A stretch of 64,000 bases of DNA from Blastococcus sp. TBT05-19. Its GTDB lineage: Bacteria; Actinomycetota; Actinomycetes; Mycobacteriales; Geodermatophilaceae. This document shows, one piece after another, positions 12,470-22,983 of this stretch. Each line of letters starts with the position of its first letter. The stretch's first letter is position 1. A program made the translations under genes and the position numbers. The notes beneath the pieces were generated by a model. It did no database searches. It worked only from the letters and a program-made list of their open reading frames with translations, and was not told the origin of the DNA. Location: assembly GCF_003319095.1 (NCBI RefSeq), contig NZ_QOHI01000007.1, positions 223,699 to 287,698 on the forward strand, written 5' to 3'.

Positions 12470-13548
12470 GACCCGGCCGCCAGCAGCTCGGCGGTGTGCG
12501 CGGACGCCAGGGCGTCGATCACCGCGTCGAGGTCGCCGTCGATCACCGCGTCGAGGTTGTGCGCCTTGTAGCCGACCCGGTGGTCGGCGATCCGGTTCTC
12601 CGGGAAGTTGTAGGTGCGCACCCGCTCGCTGCGGTCCATGGTCCGCACCTGGCTGCGGCGCTGGTCGCTGGCGGTCGCGGCGGCCTCCTCGCGGGCCGCG
12701 GCCAGCAGCCGGGAGCGCAGCACCCGGAGTGCGGACTCCCGGTTCTGCAGCTGGCTCTTCTCGTTCTGCGAGCTGACCACGATGCCGCTGGGCAGGTGGG
12801 TGATCCGGACGGCGGAGTCGGTGGTGTTGACGCTCTGCCCGCCGGGGCCCGAGGAGCGGAAGACGTCGATGCGCAGGTCGTTGGGGTCGACCGTGACGTC
12901 GACCTCCTCGGCCTCCGGCAGCACGAGGACGCCGGCCGCCGAGGTGTGGATGCGGCCCTGCGACTCGGTCACCGGGACCCGCTGCACCCGGTGCACGCCG
13001 CCCTCGAACTTCAGCCGCGACCAGATGCCCTCGTCGGTGCGGGACTTGATGGCCACGGCGACGTCCTTGTACCCGCCGAGCTCGGCGTCCACGGCGTCGA
13101 GCACCTCGGTCGACCAGCCCCGGCGCTCGGCGTACCGCAGGTACATGCGCAGCAGGTCGCCGGCGAAGAGCGCGGACTCCGCGCCCCCCTCCCCCGCCTT
13201 GATCTCGAGGATGACGTCCTTGTCGTCGTCGGGATCCTTGGGCAGCAGCTGCTCGCGCAACCGGCCGGTGAGCTCCTCGATCCGCTGCTCGAGCGCGGTG
13301 GCCTCGGCGGCGAAGGACGCGTCCTCGGCGGCGAGCTCCCGGGCGGCGCTGAGGTCGTCGCGGGCCTGGTCCAGCCCGCGCGAGGTCTCGACCAGCGGGG
13401 CGAGCTGCGCGTAGCGCCGGGCCATCCGGCGGGCACGCGACTGGTCGGCGTGCACCGCGGGGTCGGCGAGCTCCTGCTCCAACCGCGCGTGCTCGGCGAG
13501 CAGCCCGGCCAGCCGGTCGGCCGCCGACGTCTCGGTGCTCGTGCTCAC
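12466..13548 (-). CDS. prfA: peptide chain release factor 1
   Basis: Terminates translation at UAA and UAG. 360 residues from the GTG at 13548, chosen because GGAGG lies eight bases upstream and the N-terminus then matches RF1; the longer open frame upstream is non-coding. The peptidyl-hydrolysis motif [20 protein letters not shown] is intact, as is the anticodon-like region near [16 protein letters not shown]. Its stop overlaps the putative CTG start of prmC. Upstream lies a perfect palindrome and the rpmE terminator. Confidence 0.97.
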   Translation of the reverse strand: MSTSTETSAADRLAGLLAEHARLEQELADPAVHADQSRARRMARRYAQLAPLVETSRGLDQARDDLSAARELAAEDASFAAEATALEQRIEELTGRLREQLLPKDPDDDKDVILEIKAGEGGAESALFAGDLLRMYLRYAERRGWSTEVLDAVDAELGGYKDVAVAIKSRTDEGIWSRLKFEGGVHRVQRVPVTESQGRIHTSAAGVLVLPEAEEVDVTVDPNDLRIDVFRSSGPGGQSVNTTDSAVRITHLPSGIVVSSQNEKSQLQNRESALRVLRSRLLAAAREEAAATASDQRRSQVRTMDRSERVRTYNFPENRIADHRVGYKAHNLDAVIDGDLDAVIDALASAHTAELLAAGS

Positions 13549-13565
13549 GCAGACCTCCGACAGGA

Positions 13566-13589
13566 GGGCCAAAATGGCCATTTTGGCCC
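13566..13589. repeat. perfect 24-bp palindrome just upstream of prfA
   Basis: Each half is GGGCCAAAATGG and the two halves join without a spacer. It lies 9 bases upstream of the prfA Shine-Dalgarno and 19 bases after the rpmE terminator. Its AT-rich arms stand out in this GC-rich DNA. It could be an operator or an RNA hairpin in the prfA leader; the sequence alone does not decide. Confidence 0.85.
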
Positions 13590-13608
13590 GGTATGGGTGC
13601 GGACATGA

Positions 13609-13650
13609 CGACGGCGCCCGCCCCACCGCGAGGTGGGACGGGCGCCGTCG
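13609..13650 (-). terminator. rpmE terminator hairpin
   Basis: Stem of about 19 bases per side (CGACGGCGCCCG...CGGGCGCCGTCG) with a GCGA loop and one mismatch. It begins seven bases after the rpmE stop on the minus strand. No U tract follows, as is common in actinobacteria. Confidence 0.8.
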
Positions 13651-13656
13651 GAGTGG

Positions 13657-13893
13657 CTACTTGTCGGCGGTCTCGGCGCCGGCAGCGGCACGCTTGCCGA
13701 ACCGCTTCTCGAAGCGGGCGACGCGGCCACCGGTGTCGAGGATGCGCTGCTTGCCGGTGTAGAAGGGGTGGCAGGCCGAGCAGGTCTCGACGGTCAGCTG
13801 ACCGGTCGGGCTGGTGCTGCGGGTCTGGAACGTGTTGCCGCAACCGCAGGTCACGGTGGTGACGTTGTAGGCCGGGTGGATGTCGGGCTTCAT
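13657..13893 (-). CDS. rpmE: 50S ribosomal protein bL31 (zinc-binding form)
   Basis: 78 residues from the ATG at 13893, where the conserved MKPDIHPAY begins; an upstream start would add 15 non-conserved residues. Four cysteines in CGCGNTF...[12 protein letters not shown] make this the zinc-containing C+ type. The C-terminal half ([13 protein letters not shown]) is longer than the minimum and basic. Paralogue switching between C+ and C- bL31 under zinc shortage is known in actinobacteria; the C- partner is not in this window. Single gene with its own terminator. Confidence 0.96.
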   Translation of the reverse strand: MKPDIHPAYNVTTVTCGCGNTFQTRSTSPTGQLTVETCSACHPFYTGKQRILDTGGRVARFEKRFGKRAAAGAETADK

Positions 13894-14028
13894 GGCTGCG
13901 CCTCTTCTGCGGAGTCTGTGTCGTTCGGTGTGCGTCAACGCCGGGGGCCGGACGGCTATTTCCGGCCGCGCCCGCGGGGCTCGGTCGACCAGTCTCCCAG
14001 ATCGGGAGACCGGTCGACCGTCCGGGTC

Positions 14029-16131
14029 TCAGTCCTTGTCCGGACCCAGCGTCGTCTTCTGGATCTGCATGAGGAACTCGACGTTGTTGCGCGTCTTCTT
14101 CAGCTTCTCCAGCAGCAGCTCCAGCGCCTGCTGCGGCTCGAGCGCGGCGAGCACCCGACGCAGCTTGATGACGATGGCCAGCTCGTCGGGCGACATGAGG
14201 ATCTCCTCCTTGCGCGTGCCCGACGCGTTGACGTCGACCGCCGGGAAGACCCGCTTGTCCGCCAGGCGGCGGTCCAGCTTGATCTCCGCGTTCCCCGTGC
14301 CCTTGAACTCCTCGAAGATGACCGTGTCCATCGTGGAGCCGGTCTCGACCAGCGCCGAGGCGATGATCGTGAGCGAGCCGCCGTTCTCGATGTTGCGGGC
14401 AGCACCGAGGAAGCGCTTGGGCGGGTAGAGCGCCGTGGAGTCGACACCACCGGAGAGGATGCGCCCGCTGGCGGGGGCCGCCAGGTTGTAGGCGCGGCCC
14501 AGGCGGGTGATCGAGTCCAGCAGGACGACGACGTCGTGGCCCATCTCGACCAGGCGCTTGGCCCGCTCGATGGAGAGCTCGGCGACCGTGGTGTGGTCCG
14601 ACGGCGGCCGGTCGAAGGTCGAGGCGATGACCTCGCCCTTCACCGAGCGCTGCATGTCGGTGACCTCCTCCGGACGCTCGTCGACCAGGACGACCATCAG
14701 GTGGCACTCGGGGTTGTTCGTCGTGATCGCGTTCGCCAGCGACTGCAGCACCATCGTCTTGCCGGCCTTGGGCGGCGACACGATGAGCGCGCGCTGCCCC
14801 TTGCCGATCGGCATGACCAGGTCGATCACACGGGTGGTCAGCAGGTGCGGCTCGGTCTCCAGCCGCAGGCGGTCCTGCGGGTAGAGCGGGGTCAGCTTGG
14901 TGAACTCCGGGCGGTTGCGGGCCTGCTCGGGGTCCAGACCGTTGACCGTGTCCAGCCGCACCAGGGCGTTGTACTTGTCCTTGCGCTCGCCCTCGCGGGG
15001 CTGGCGCACCGCGCCGGTGATGGCGTCACCGCGGCGCAGGCCGTAGCGGCGCACCTGCGACAGCGAGACGTAGACGTCGTTGGGCCCGGTCAGGTAGCCG
15101 GAGGTGCGGACGAACGCGTAGTTCTCCAGCACGTCCAGGATGCCGGCGACGGGCAGCAGGACGTCGTCCTCGCTGACGGTCGGCTCGCCCTGGTCGAAGC
15201 GCTCCCGGCCGGTGCCGCGCTTGTTGCGGTCGCGGTAGCGACGACCCCGGCGACCGCGGCCGCCCTCGAAGTCGTCGTCCTCGTCCTCGGCCGGGCCGTT
15301 GCCCCGGTCGTTGCGGGGGGCGTCGGCGCGCCCGCCGTCGGTGCGGTTGTCGGGACGGTTGCCGCGCTCGTTGCGGTCGCGGTCGGGACCGCGGTTGCCG
15401 TCGCGCCCCCCGCCGTCACGGTTGCCGTCACGAGCACCGCCGTCGCGGTTGCCGTCACGGGCGCCACCGTCGCGGTTGCCGCGCTCGGCGCGGTCACCGT
15501 TCTCGCGGTTGCCGCGCTCGGCACGGTCACCGTTCTCGCGGTTGCCGTCCCGGTCCCCGCGGTTGCCGTCCCGGTCGCCGCGGTTGCGGTTGCGGTTGCG
15601 CTGCGGGCGGTCGCCGTCGCGCTGCTCGGCGTCGGCCTCGCCGTCGGCGGTGGTCTGCGGGTCGACGGGCGCGGAGCCCTCGGCCGGCGCGGTCTCGGCC
15701 GTGCGCGCCTCGGTCGGCGAACCGGCCGGGCGGCTGGCACCCCGGCGGGTGCGCGCGGGCGGCGCGTCGCCGGTCAGCGGGCCGCCGTTGGCGCCACCGC
15801 TGATGGGGGCCTCGAGGGGCGCGGCGGTCGCGGCCGCACCGCGGGCGGTGTCGGCGCCGCCGGTGGATGCGGTCTCGGCGCGCGGCGCGGGGGCCGCGGA
15901 GTCGGGGCCGTCGACCTGGCGCTCGGAGATGGCGGCGACGAGGTCGCTCTTGCGCATCCGGCCGGTGCCGGAGATGCCCAGCTCGGCGGCCAGGCGCTGG
16001 AGCTCGGGCAGCAGCATGCCGGCCAGCCCGTTGCCGCGGCGACGGGGTCGGCCCGTCGTCCCAGAAGCGGCAGTGCCCTCGCCGGAGGCGTCCGATGCGC
16101 CGGTCGCGACGAGGTCGGTGGTTTCGCTCAC
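14029..16131 (-). CDS. rho: transcription termination factor Rho with long disordered N-terminal insert
   Basis: Hexameric RNA helicase that ends transcription. 700 residues, far above the 419 of E. coli. A Rho_N helical start ([19 protein letters not shown]) is followed by about 230 residues rich in Ala/Pro/Thr and then Arg/Asn/Gly/Asp, including tandem [15 protein letters not shown] and [11 protein letters not shown] units. The RNA-binding cold-shock-like domain begins near residue 320, the P-loop SPPKAGKT is near 452, and the Q/R-loop region and the C-terminal [20 protein letters not shown] are intact. High-GC actinobacterial Rho often has such inserts, which bind RNA. A canonical promoter lies about 180 bases upstream, leaving a long leader. 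Confidence 0.97.
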   Translation of the reverse strand: MSETTDLVATGASDASGEGTAASGTTGRPRRRGNGLAGMLLPELQRLAAELGISGTGRMRKSDLVAAISERQVDGPDSAAPAPRAETASTGGADTARGAAATAAPLEAPISGGANGGPLTGDAPPARTRRGASRPAGSPTEARTAETAPAEGSAPVDPQTTADGEADAEQRDGDRPQRNRNRNRGDRDGNRGDRDGNRENGDRAERGNRENGDRAERGNRDGGARDGNRDGGARDGNRDGGGRDGNRGPDRDRNERGNRPDNRTDGGRADAPRNDRGNGPAEDEDDDFEGGRGRRGRRYRDRNKRGTGRERFDQGEPTVSEDDVLLPVAGILDVLENYAFVRTSGYLTGPNDVYVSLSQVRRYGLRRGDAITGAVRQPREGERKDKYNALVRLDTVNGLDPEQARNRPEFTKLTPLYPQDRLRLETEPHLLTTRVIDLVMPIGKGQRALIVSPPKAGKTMVLQSLANAITTNNPECHLMVVLVDERPEEVTDMQRSVKGEVIASTFDRPPSDHTTVAELSIERAKRLVEMGHDVVVLLDSITRLGRAYNLAAPASGRILSGGVDSTALYPPKRFLGAARNIENGGSLTIIASALVETGSTMDTVIFEEFKGTGNAEIKLDRRLADKRVFPAVDVNASGTRKEEILMSPDELAIVIKLRRVLAALEPQQALELLLEKLKKTRNNVEFLMQIQKTTLGPDKD
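15380..15600 (-). repeat. in-frame tandem repeats in rho (Arg/Asn/Asp/Gly units)
   Basis: Degenerate 18- to 36-base units on the plus strand built from ggttgccgtc and cggttgccgcgctcgg blocks. They encode the RNA-binding RGN/RDG repeats of the Rho insert. The reading frame is kept throughout, so this is a protein repeat and not an intergenic array. Confidence 0.85.
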
Positions 16132-16314
16132 GTACAGGTCCTTCCCTGCGGTGACCTGCGCCGTCTGAGCGCAGGGGGCCCGGTCCTCGTCGGCCGGCCG
16201 GAGGGCGGGCGCACGGAGGATCAGGTGGAGAAGATGCGAGGCGGATCAGCGGCGAAGAGGTTCGAACTGCTTCGGCCCCGCGCGAGGCTCGCCCGAGTGG
16301 GCGGCTACGCCGTG

Positions 16315-16343
16315 AGCCTAAACGCAGCTCACAGCCGAGACAA
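16315..16343 (-). promoter_or_regulatory. rho promoter (TTGTCT-N17-TAGGCT)
   Basis: On the minus strand -35 TTGTCT (16338-16343) and -10 TAGGCT (16315-16320) are 17 bases apart. Transcription would begin near 16308, giving a leader of about 177 bases before the rho ATG. The inverted repeat GTGAGC/GCTCAC (16312-16332) overlaps the -10. Rho is autoregulated in other bacteria by attenuation in its leader; that this occurs here is inference. Confidence 0.6.
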
Positions 16344-16370
16344 CACCGGTGGTTTCCCGCGTCTTCCCCG

Positions 16371-17336
16371 TTATCGAGACGATACCTGGGCCGTCCCACG
16401 CGACACCCGCGCCCCGGTGGGGTCGACGTCCAGCGGGAGCACCGTCCAGCCCTCCGGGACCGACGCCGTCACGTCGCGCAGCTCCTCGGCGCCGGGCGGC
16501 TGGTCCGCCGAGCGGACGGTGCGTCGCGCGAGCACCAGCACCGACGGCCCGGCACCCGAGACGACGGCGGCGTGGCCCGCGGCCCGCAGCCGCTCGATGA
16601 CCGCGAGGGACGCCGGCATCGCCGTGGCCCGCTGGCGCTGGTGCAGCCGGTCCTCGGTCGCCTCCATGAGCAGGCTCCCCGAGGTGAGGGCGTGCACCAG
16701 CAGCGCGGACCGGCCGGCGTTGAACGCGGCGTCCGCGTGCGGCACGACGTCGGGCAGGAGCCCCCGCGCGACCTCCGTCGACAGCGTCGCGTCCGGCACG
16801 AGGACGACCGGCATGACGTCGCCGTGCACCGGCAGGCTGTCCGCGCCGACGCCGGTCTCCCCCGTCCAGGACAGGGTCAGGCCGCCCAGGAGGCAGGCGG
16901 CCACGTTGTCCGGGTGCCCCTCCATGGCGGTGGTCAGCCGGAGCACGGCGTTCCCGTCGATGGCCTCGACGTCGGGGCGGAGCGCCCAGGCGCCCAGCAC
17001 CCCGGCCACCACGGCCGCGGCGGAGGAACCCATCCCCCGCCCCTGCGGGATGCCGTTGTCCGCGACCACGCGCAGACCCGACGGCGACCACCCGAGCTCG
17101 TCGCACGCCGCGCGGAAGGCGCGGACGACCAGGTGCGACTCGTCCAGCGGCAGCTCACCCGCGCCGATCCCGCCGACCTCGACCGCCAGCCCCGACGGCT
17201 CGACCGAGAACTCGAGCACGTCGTGGAGGGCGAGCGCCAGGCCGGCGCAGTCGAACGCCGGACCGAGGTTGGCGCTGGTGGCAGGTACCCGGACCCGGAC
17301 CGGCGCCGTCACGGCAGGACCACCGCTGGCGCTCAC
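16371..17336 (-). CDS. thrB: homoserine kinase
   Basis: GHMP-family kinase that phosphorylates homoserine in threonine synthesis. 321 residues from the GTG at 17336, which shares GTGA with the thrC stop; a GTG eight codons downstream is an alternative. Motifs: [19 protein letters not shown] at the start, ATP loop [19 protein letters not shown], and [13 protein letters not shown] near the end. Ends with TAA. Last gene of argS-lysA-hom-thrC-thrB. Confidence 0.96.
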   Translation of the reverse strand: MSASGGPAVTAPVRVRVPATSANLGPAFDCAGLALALHDVLEFSVEPSGLAVEVGGIGAGELPLDESHLVVRAFRAACDELGWSPSGLRVVADNGIPQGRGMGSSAAAVVAGVLGAWALRPDVEAIDGNAVLRLTTAMEGHPDNVAACLLGGLTLSWTGETGVGADSLPVHGDVMPVVLVPDATLSTEVARGLLPDVVPHADAAFNAGRSALLVHALTSGSLLMEATEDRLHQRQRATAMPASLAVIERLRAAGHAAVVSGAGPSVLVLARRTVRSADQPPGAEELRDVTASVPEGWTVLPLDVDPTGARVSRGTAQVSSR

Positions 17337-18406
17337 AACCCGAGCTGGGCCGCGGCGGCGGCGGCGTCCACCGGCACGGTCACGGGGGCGGGGGCACCGG
17401 AGATCGCCCACTCGGGGTCCTTGAGCCCGTTGCCCGTGACGGTGCAGACGATCCGCTGCCCCGGCTCGAGCTCACCGGCGTCGGCGACCTGCAGCAGGCC
17501 CGCGACCGACGCCGCGGACGCCGGCTCGACGAACACCGCCTCGGTGCGGGCGAGCAGCCGGTAGGCGGAGAGGATGGCGCGGTCGGTGACGGCGTCGATG
17601 CGGCCGCCGGACTCGTCGCGGGCAGCCAGCGCCTTGGTCCAGGAGGCCGGGTTGCCGATCCGGATGGCGGTCGCGATGGTGCTCGGGTTCTCCACGACCT
17701 GACCGTTGACGATCGGCGCCGCCCCGGCGGCCTGGAAGCCCCACATGCGCGGTGTGCGGGACGCCGTCCCGTCGGCGGCGTACTCGCGGTAGCCCTGCCA
17801 GTAGGCGGTGATGTTGCCGGCGTTGCCGACCGGCAGGCAGTGGATGTCGGGGGCGTCGCCGAGCACGTCGACGATCTCGAAGGACGCGGTCTTCTGCCCC
17901 TCGATGCGGAACTGGTTGACGCTGTTGACCAGGCTCACCGGGTAGTCGATCGCCAGCTTGCTGGCCAGGGCCAGGCAGTCGTCGAAGTTGCCGTCGACCT
18001 GCAGCAGCTTGGCGCCGTGCACCAGCGCCTGGGCCAGCTTGCCCATGGCGATCTTGCCCTGCGGGACCAGCACGGCGCAGGTGATGCCGGCGCGGGCGGC
18101 GTAGGCCGCGGCGCTGGCGCTGGTGTTGCCGGTGGAGGCGCAGATGACCGCCTCGGCGCCCTCCTCCACGGCCTTGGTGATGGCCATGGTCATCCCCCGG
18201 TCCTTGAAGGAGCCGGTCGGGTTCGCGCCCTCGACCTTGAGGTAGACCTCGCAGCCGGTGCGCTTCGAGAGCTCCCGGGCGGGCAGCAGCGGCGTGGCGC
18301 CCTCCTGCAGGGTCACCACCGGCGTGCTGTCGCTGACCGGCAGGCGGGACCGGTAGGCCTCGATGAGCCCGGGCCAGCCCGGGGAGACGGTCGACGAGAC
18401 GGTCAT
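17333..18406 (-). CDS. thrC: threonine synthase
   Basis: PLP enzyme turning O-phosphohomoserine into threonine. 357 residues, ATG at 18406 overlapping the hom stop by four bases (ATGA). The PLP lysine lies in [15 protein letters not shown], the phosphate-binding loop in [15 protein letters not shown], and the C-terminal [15 protein letters not shown] is typical of the short actinobacterial/archaeal class. Coupled upstream to hom and downstream to thrB. Confidence 0.97.
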   Translation of the reverse strand: MTVSSTVSPGWPGLIEAYRSRLPVSDSTPVVTLQEGATPLLPARELSKRTGCEVYLKVEGANPTGSFKDRGMTMAITKAVEEGAEAVICASTGNTSASAAAYAARAGITCAVLVPQGKIAMGKLAQALVHGAKLLQVDGNFDDCLALASKLAIDYPVSLVNSVNQFRIEGQKTASFEIVDVLGDAPDIHCLPVGNAGNITAYWQGYREYAADGTASRTPRMWGFQAAGAAPIVNGQVVENPSTIATAIRIGNPASWTKALAARDESGGRIDAVTDRAILSAYRLLARTEAVFVEPASAASVAGLLQVADAGELEPGQRIVCTVTGNGLKDPEWAISGAPAPVTVPVDAAAAAAQLGL

Positions 18407-19695
18407 GACAACCCTTCCACGCGCAGCACGCTGGTGACCCCGACGACCGCGGGCATCTCCCGCAGCGCGTCGATGGTGTCCGACAGCGCCGCGTCCGGGG
18501 CGCTGTGGGTCACGATGACCAGCGTGGCGGCGTCGCCGCGGCCGGTCTGCCGGACGGTCGAGATGCTCACGCCGTGCTGCGCGAACTCCTGCGCGACGGC
18601 GGCGAGGACACCGGGCTTGTCCGCCACGTCGAGGCTGACGTGGTAGCGCGTCGGCGTCTCGGCCATGGGGCGGACGGCAAGGTCGGCGTAGCCCGAGGGG
18701 CCCTGCCCGGCGGCACCGGCCAGCCGGTTGCGGGCCACCGCGACGAGGTCGCCGAGCACCGCCGAGGCCGTCGGCTCTCCCCCGGCCCCCTGGCCGTAGA
18801 ACATCAGCTGACCGGCGGCCTCGGCCTCGACGAAGACGGCGTTGAACGCACCGCTGACCGAGGCCAGCGGGTGCGTGGTCGGGATCATCGCGGGGTGGAC
18901 GCGCACGGCGACCGAGTCGCCGTCGGTGCCCGCCACCCGCTCGCAGATGGCCAGCAGCTTCACCGTGCAGCCGATCTCGGCGGCCCGGGCGACGTCGGTG
19001 GCGGTGACCTCCGAGATGCCCTCGCGGTGCACGTCGGCGGCCGAGACCGGGGTGTGGAAGGCCAGCGAGGCGAGGATGGCGGCCTTCGCGGCCGCGTCGA
19101 AGCCGTCGACGTCGGCGGTCGGGTCGGCCTCGGCGTAACCGAGCTCGGTGGCCTCGGCCAGCGCCTCGCCGAAGCCGGCGCCGGTCTCGGCCATCCGCGA
19201 CAGGATGTAGTTCGTCGTGCCGTTCACGATGCCGACGACGCGGCTGAGCTGGTCACCGGCCAGCGACTCGCGCAGCGGCCGGAGGATCGGGATGGAGCCC
19301 GCGACCGCGGCCTCGTAGTAGAGGTCGACCCCGGCCTTGGCGGCCGCGGCGTGCAGCGCGACGCCGTCCTCGGCCAGCAGCGCCTTGTTGGCGCTGACCA
19401 CCGACTTGCCGGACTCGAAGGCGGCCAGCATCAGCGAGCGGGCCGGCTCGATGCCGCCGATGACCTCGACGACCAGGTCGACGTCGTCGCGGGTCACCAG
19501 CGCGTGCGCGTCGGTGGTCAGCAGGTCCCCCGGGACGTCGGGGTGGTGCTGCGGGCGCCGGACGGCGACCCCGGCGACCTCGACCGGGCGGCCGATGCGC
19601 GCGGCGAGGTCCCCCGACTGGTCCTGCAGCAGGCGGAGGACGGCGCTGCCGACCGTGCCGCAGCCCAGGAGCGCGACCTTGAGCGGACCGTTCAC
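18403..19695 (-). CDS. hom: homoserine dehydrogenase
   Basis: Reduces aspartate semialdehyde to homoserine. 430 residues from the GTG at 19695, with GGAGGAG upstream and a four-base GTGA overlap with lysA. Rossmann motif [15 protein letters not shown], catalytic-domain signature [20 protein letters not shown] and [14 protein letters not shown] are present. A C-terminal ACT domain ([20 protein letters not shown]) indicates feedback control by threonine. Monofunctional, not fused to an aspartokinase. Confidence 0.97.
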   Translation of the reverse strand: MNGPLKVALLGCGTVGSAVLRLLQDQSGDLAARIGRPVEVAGVAVRRPQHHPDVPGDLLTTDAHALVTRDDVDLVVEVIGGIEPARSLMLAAFESGKSVVSANKALLAEDGVALHAAAAKAGVDLYYEAAVAGSIPILRPLRESLAGDQLSRVVGIVNGTTNYILSRMAETGAGFGEALAEATELGYAEADPTADVDGFDAAAKAAILASLAFHTPVSAADVHREGISEVTATDVARAAEIGCTVKLLAICERVAGTDGDSVAVRVHPAMIPTTHPLASVSGAFNAVFVEAEAAGQLMFYGQGAGGEPTASAVLGDLVAVARNRLAGAAGQGPSGYADLAVRPMAETPTRYHVSLDVADKPGVLAAVAQEFAQHGVSISTVRQTGRGDAATLVIVTHSAPDAALSDTIDALREMPAVVGVTSVLRVEGLS

Positions 19696-21185
19696 GAGCG
19701 GGCTCCTCCGGAGTGCTCGGGCGCCGGCTGGGACGGCGCGGGTGACGGTGCGGGACGACCGGCGAGGACGGCGTCGAGCGCGAACACGTCCGCCAGTGTC
19801 TGACGGCGGACGATCTCGGTGGCCGAGCCGTCCCGGACGGCGACCACCGGCGGCTTGAGCAGGTAGTTGTAGTTGCTCGCCATCGACCAGCAGTAGGCGC
19901 CGGTGGCGGCCACGGCGAGCAGGTCGCCGGGCTGGACGTCCGAGGGCAGCCACAGGTCGCGGACGAGGATGTCGCCGCTCTCGCAGTGCTTGCCCACGAC
20001 CCGGCACAGCGCGGGCGGGGCGTCGGAGCTGCGGTTGGCCAGCACGCACGTGTAGGACGCGTCGTAGAGGGCGGTGCGGATGTTGTCGCTCATCCCGCCG
20101 TCGACCGACACGTAGTTGCGCACCAGCGGCGTGCCCGGCGCCCCGGAGGCACCGAGACGGACCGGCTTGATGGTGCCGATCTCGTAGAGGGTGACGGTGC
20201 CGGGGCCGGCGATGGCCCGGCCCGGCTCGACCGCCAGGCGCGGCACCGGCAGCCCGAGCTCGGCGCACTCGGCGGCGACGACCGACCGCAGCCGGCCGGC
20301 GACGTCGGCCGGGGTGACCGGGTCGTCGTCCGGGAGGTAGGCGATGCCGAAGCCGCCACCGAGGTTGAGCTCCTCGAGCACCTGGCCCGTGGCGTCGCGG
20401 ACGGCGCCCATCAGGCCGACGACGCGGTGCGCGGCGGCCTCGAACCCGGCGGTGTCGAAGATCTGCGAGCCGATGTGGCTGTGCAGCCCGGTCAGGCGCA
20501 GCGCCGGCTGCTCGACCACCCGGCGGGCCGCCTCCAGCGCGTCGCCGGTGGCGAGGGAGAACCCGAACTTCTGGTCCTCGTGCGCGGTGGCGATGAACTC
20601 GTGGGTGTGCGCCTCGATGCCGACGGTGGTGCGGATGAGCACCGGCACCGGCGCGCCCCCGCCGGCCACGCGGGCCGCGGCCAGCGGCACCAGCCGGTCG
20701 ATCTCGTCGAAGGAGTCGAGGACGACGTGCCCGATCCCGGAGTCGACGGCCAGCTGCAGCTCGACGAGGGACTTGTTGTTGCCGTGCAGCGCGATCCGCT
20801 CGGCGGGGAAGCCGGCAGCCAGGGCCAGCGCCAGCTCGTTGCCGCTGCAGGCGTCCAGGTGCAGGCCGTCCTCGGCGATCCACCGGGCGACCTGGCCGCA
20901 GAGGAACGCCTTGGAGGCGTAGTGCACGTCGGCGTCGCTGAACGCGTCGGCGAACTCCGCGGCCCGGCCGCGGAAGTCGCCCTCGTCCAGCACGAACAGC
21001 GGGGTGCCGTGCGCGCGGGCGAGCTCGGTGACCGGGCGGCCGCCCAGGTGCAGCTCGCCGTCGATCCGCTCGGCCGACCGGGGCCAGACCTGGGGGTCGA
21101 GCACGCCGAGCTCGGCCGGCGGCGCACCGGCGGCCGACGGCGGGCTGATGTTCCCGTGGAGCGGCCCGGCCGGGTGCGCCCTCAC
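19692..21185 (-). CDS. lysA: diaminopimelate decarboxylase
   Basis: Last step of lysine synthesis, removing CO2 from meso-diaminopimelate. 497 residues from the GTG at 21185 (GTGA overlap with the argS stop; GGAG six bases upstream). PLP lysine in [12 protein letters not shown], glycine loop [11 protein letters not shown], and the active-site cysteine region [10 protein letters not shown] near the C-terminus. The first 40 residues resemble the extended N-terminus of mycobacterial LysA. Follows argS as in corynebacteria and mycobacteria. Confidence 0.96.
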   Translation of the reverse strand: MRAHPAGPLHGNISPPSAAGAPPAELGVLDPQVWPRSAERIDGELHLGGRPVTELARAHGTPLFVLDEGDFRGRAAEFADAFSDADVHYASKAFLCGQVARWIAEDGLHLDACSGNELALALAAGFPAERIALHGNNKSLVELQLAVDSGIGHVVLDSFDEIDRLVPLAAARVAGGGAPVPVLIRTTVGIEAHTHEFIATAHEDQKFGFSLATGDALEAARRVVEQPALRLTGLHSHIGSQIFDTAGFEAAAHRVVGLMGAVRDATGQVLEELNLGGGFGIAYLPDDDPVTPADVAGRLRSVVAAECAELGLPVPRLAVEPGRAIAGPGTVTLYEIGTIKPVRLGASGAPGTPLVRNYVSVDGGMSDNIRTALYDASYTCVLANRSSDAPPALCRVVGKHCESGDILVRDLWLPSDVQPGDLLAVAATGAYCWSMASNYNYLLKPPVVAVRDGSATEIVRRQTLADVFALDAVLAGRPAPSPAPSQPAPEHSGGARS

Positions 21186-22843
21186 ATCCGCTCCGGGGCG
21201 CTCACACCGAGGACGGCCAGGCCGTTGCGCAGCACGGTCGCGGTCGCGGCGCAGAGCGTGAGCCGCGCGCGGTGCAGCTCGCCCGGCTCCTCGTCGCCCA
21301 TCGGCAGGATGCGGCAGGAGTCGTAGAACCGGTGGTAGGTGCCGGCCAGCTCCTCGAGGTACCGGGCGACCCGGTGCGGCGCGCGCAGCTCGGCGGCGGC
21401 CGTGATCACCCGGGGGAACTCGCCGAGAGCCCGCAGCAGGGTGTTCTCGCGCTCGTGGGTGAGCAGCGAGACGTCGACGCCGGCCGGGTCGCCGGGCGCG
21501 ATGCCCAGGTCGGCGGCGTTGCGCAGCACCGAGGAGATCCGGGCGTGCGCGTACTGCACGTAGAACACCGGGTTGTCGTTGGTCTGCCGGCTCCACAGGT
21601 CCAGGTCGAGGTCGATCGTCTGGTCGACCGAGGCACGGGCCAGGGCGTAGCGGGCGGCGTCGGCCCCGACGGCCTCCACCAGGTCCTCGAGCAGGACGAC
21701 GGTGCCGGCGCGCTTGCTCATCCGCAGCGGCTGGCCGTCGCGCACGAGGTTGACCAGCTGGCCGAGCAGGATCTCCAGGTTGACCTCGGGGTCGTCGCCG
21801 ACGGCGGCCGACAGCGCCTTGTAGCGGCCGACGTAGCCGGCGTGGTCGGCGCCGAGCATGATCACGACCTTGTCGAAGCCGCGGTCGCGCTTGTCGAGGT
21901 AGTAGGCGCAGTCGGCGGCGAAGTAGGTCGGGGCGCCGTCGCTCTTGATCAGCGGCCGGTCCTTGTCGTCACCGAAGTCGGTGGTGCGCAGCCACACCGC
22001 GCCGTCGGCCTCGTACACGTGACCGTTCTCCCGCAGCCGGGTGATCGCCTTGTCCAGGGCGCCGGTCTCGTGCAGCGTGCGCTCGCTGAAGTACACGTCG
22101 AAGACGACGCCGAAGTCCGCCAGCGTCCGCTTGATCTCGGCGAACATCAGGTCGACGCCGCGCACCCGGAACCGCTCCTGCTGCTCGACCTCGGGCTGCT
22201 CGAGCAGCCCCGGCTCGGCGGCGAGCACCTGCTGGGCGATCTCGGAGATGTAGTCGCCGGCGTAGCCGTCCTCGGGCACCGGCCGGCCGGCCGCTGCGGC
22301 CATCAGGCTGAGGGCGAACCGGTCGATCTGGGCCCCGGCGTCGTTGAAGTAGTACTCCCGGGTCACCGAGGCGCCGCTGGCCTCCAGCAACCGGCCCAGC
22401 GCGTCGCCGACGGCGGCCCAGCGGGTACCGCCGATGTGCACCGGCCCCGTGGGGTTGGCCGACACGAACTCCAGGTTGAGCCGCTGCCCGGCGAGGGAGT
22501 CGGTGCGGCCGTAGGCGTCCCCTGCGGTCACCGCGTCGACGGCGATCCGGCCGAGGGCGCCCTGGGCGAGGACGATGTTGAGGAAGCCGGGTCCGGCGAT
22601 CTCGACCGTGGCGATGCCCGCGTGCGCCCGCAGCTCCTCGGCCAGCAGGCCCGCCACGTCCCGCGGCGGCCGGCCGGCCGGCTTGGCCAGGCGCAGGGCG
22701 ATGTTGGTGGCGTAGTCGCCGTGCTCGCGCACCTTGGGCCGCTCGATGACGACGTCGGCCGGGACCTCGACGGACAGCTCGCCTCGCTCGACCACCGCGG
22801 CCACGGCGGTGCGGACGACGTCCTGAAGCTGCTCCGGTGTCAC
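21182..22843 (-). CDS. argS: arginyl-tRNA synthetase
   Basis: Class I synthetase charging tRNA-Arg. 553 residues from the GTG at 22843, chosen because it gives the family length and sits seven bases after a TACGCT -10. Motifs: N-terminal Add1 domain, HIGH equivalent in [17 protein letters not shown], and [14 protein letters not shown] (KMSKS equivalent). The C-terminal DALR anticodon domain ends in [12 protein letters not shown]. First gene of the argS-lysA-hom-thrC-thrB unit. Confidence 0.97.
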   Translation of the reverse strand: MTPEQLQDVVRTAVAAVVERGELSVEVPADVVIERPKVREHGDYATNIALRLAKPAGRPPRDVAGLLAEELRAHAGIATVEIAGPGFLNIVLAQGALGRIAVDAVTAGDAYGRTDSLAGQRLNLEFVSANPTGPVHIGGTRWAAVGDALGRLLEASGASVTREYYFNDAGAQIDRFALSLMAAAAGRPVPEDGYAGDYISEIAQQVLAAEPGLLEQPEVEQQERFRVRGVDLMFAEIKRTLADFGVVFDVYFSERTLHETGALDKAITRLRENGHVYEADGAVWLRTTDFGDDKDRPLIKSDGAPTYFAADCAYYLDKRDRGFDKVVIMLGADHAGYVGRYKALSAAVGDDPEVNLEILLGQLVNLVRDGQPLRMSKRAGTVVLLEDLVEAVGADAARYALARASVDQTIDLDLDLWSRQTNDNPVFYVQYAHARISSVLRNAADLGIAPGDPAGVDVSLLTHERENTLLRALGEFPRVITAAAELRAPHRVARYLEELAGTYHRFYDSCRILPMGDEEPGELHRARLTLCAATATVLRNGLAVLGVSAPERM

Positions 22844-22849
22844 CGGGAG

Positions 22850-22855
22850 AGCGTA
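22850..22855 (-). promoter_or_regulatory. leaderless -10 (TACGCT) for argS operon
   Basis: TACGCT on the minus strand occupies -12 to -7 relative to the argS GTG, so the transcript should begin at the start codon. There is no Shine-Dalgarno upstream of this GTG, which agrees. Confidence 0.6.
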
Positions 22856-22884
22856 CTGACCGCCCCGGATGGCCCGGTTACCAG

Positions 22885-22911
22885 CTGACGCACAGGCCCG
22901 CGACCTAGACT
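22885..22911 (+). promoter_or_regulatory. putative promoter for the DUF3105 gene
   Basis: CTGACG (22885-22890) and TAGACT (22906-22911), 15 bases apart. The predicted leader of about 65 bases contains a short GC hairpin (CGAGGGGCCCGGACGGGCCTCG area, written in part) and ends with a GAGGAGAG ribosome site. Confidence 0.45.
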
Positions 22912-22983
22912 CGCGCCCGGTACGAGGGGCCCGGACGGGCCTCGCGGCACAGGCGCGCACGCGCCCCGTAACGAGGAGAGGCC

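Noticed and set aside
11609..14707. 1032-codon minus frame spanning prmC, prfA and rho
   Set aside because: Only its last 286 codons are real (prmC); the rest is out of phase with prfA, rpmE and rho, which have their own clear frames.
15355..15600. Regular short repeats that could be mistaken for a CRISPR array
   Set aside because: Repeats are degenerate, in frame and encode the Rho RNA-binding insert; no unique spacers and no cas genes.
13633..17424. 1263-codon plus-strand open frame opposite rho and thrB
   Set aside because: Shadow frame; the valine/alanine repeats mirror the rho repeats and no domain is recognisable.
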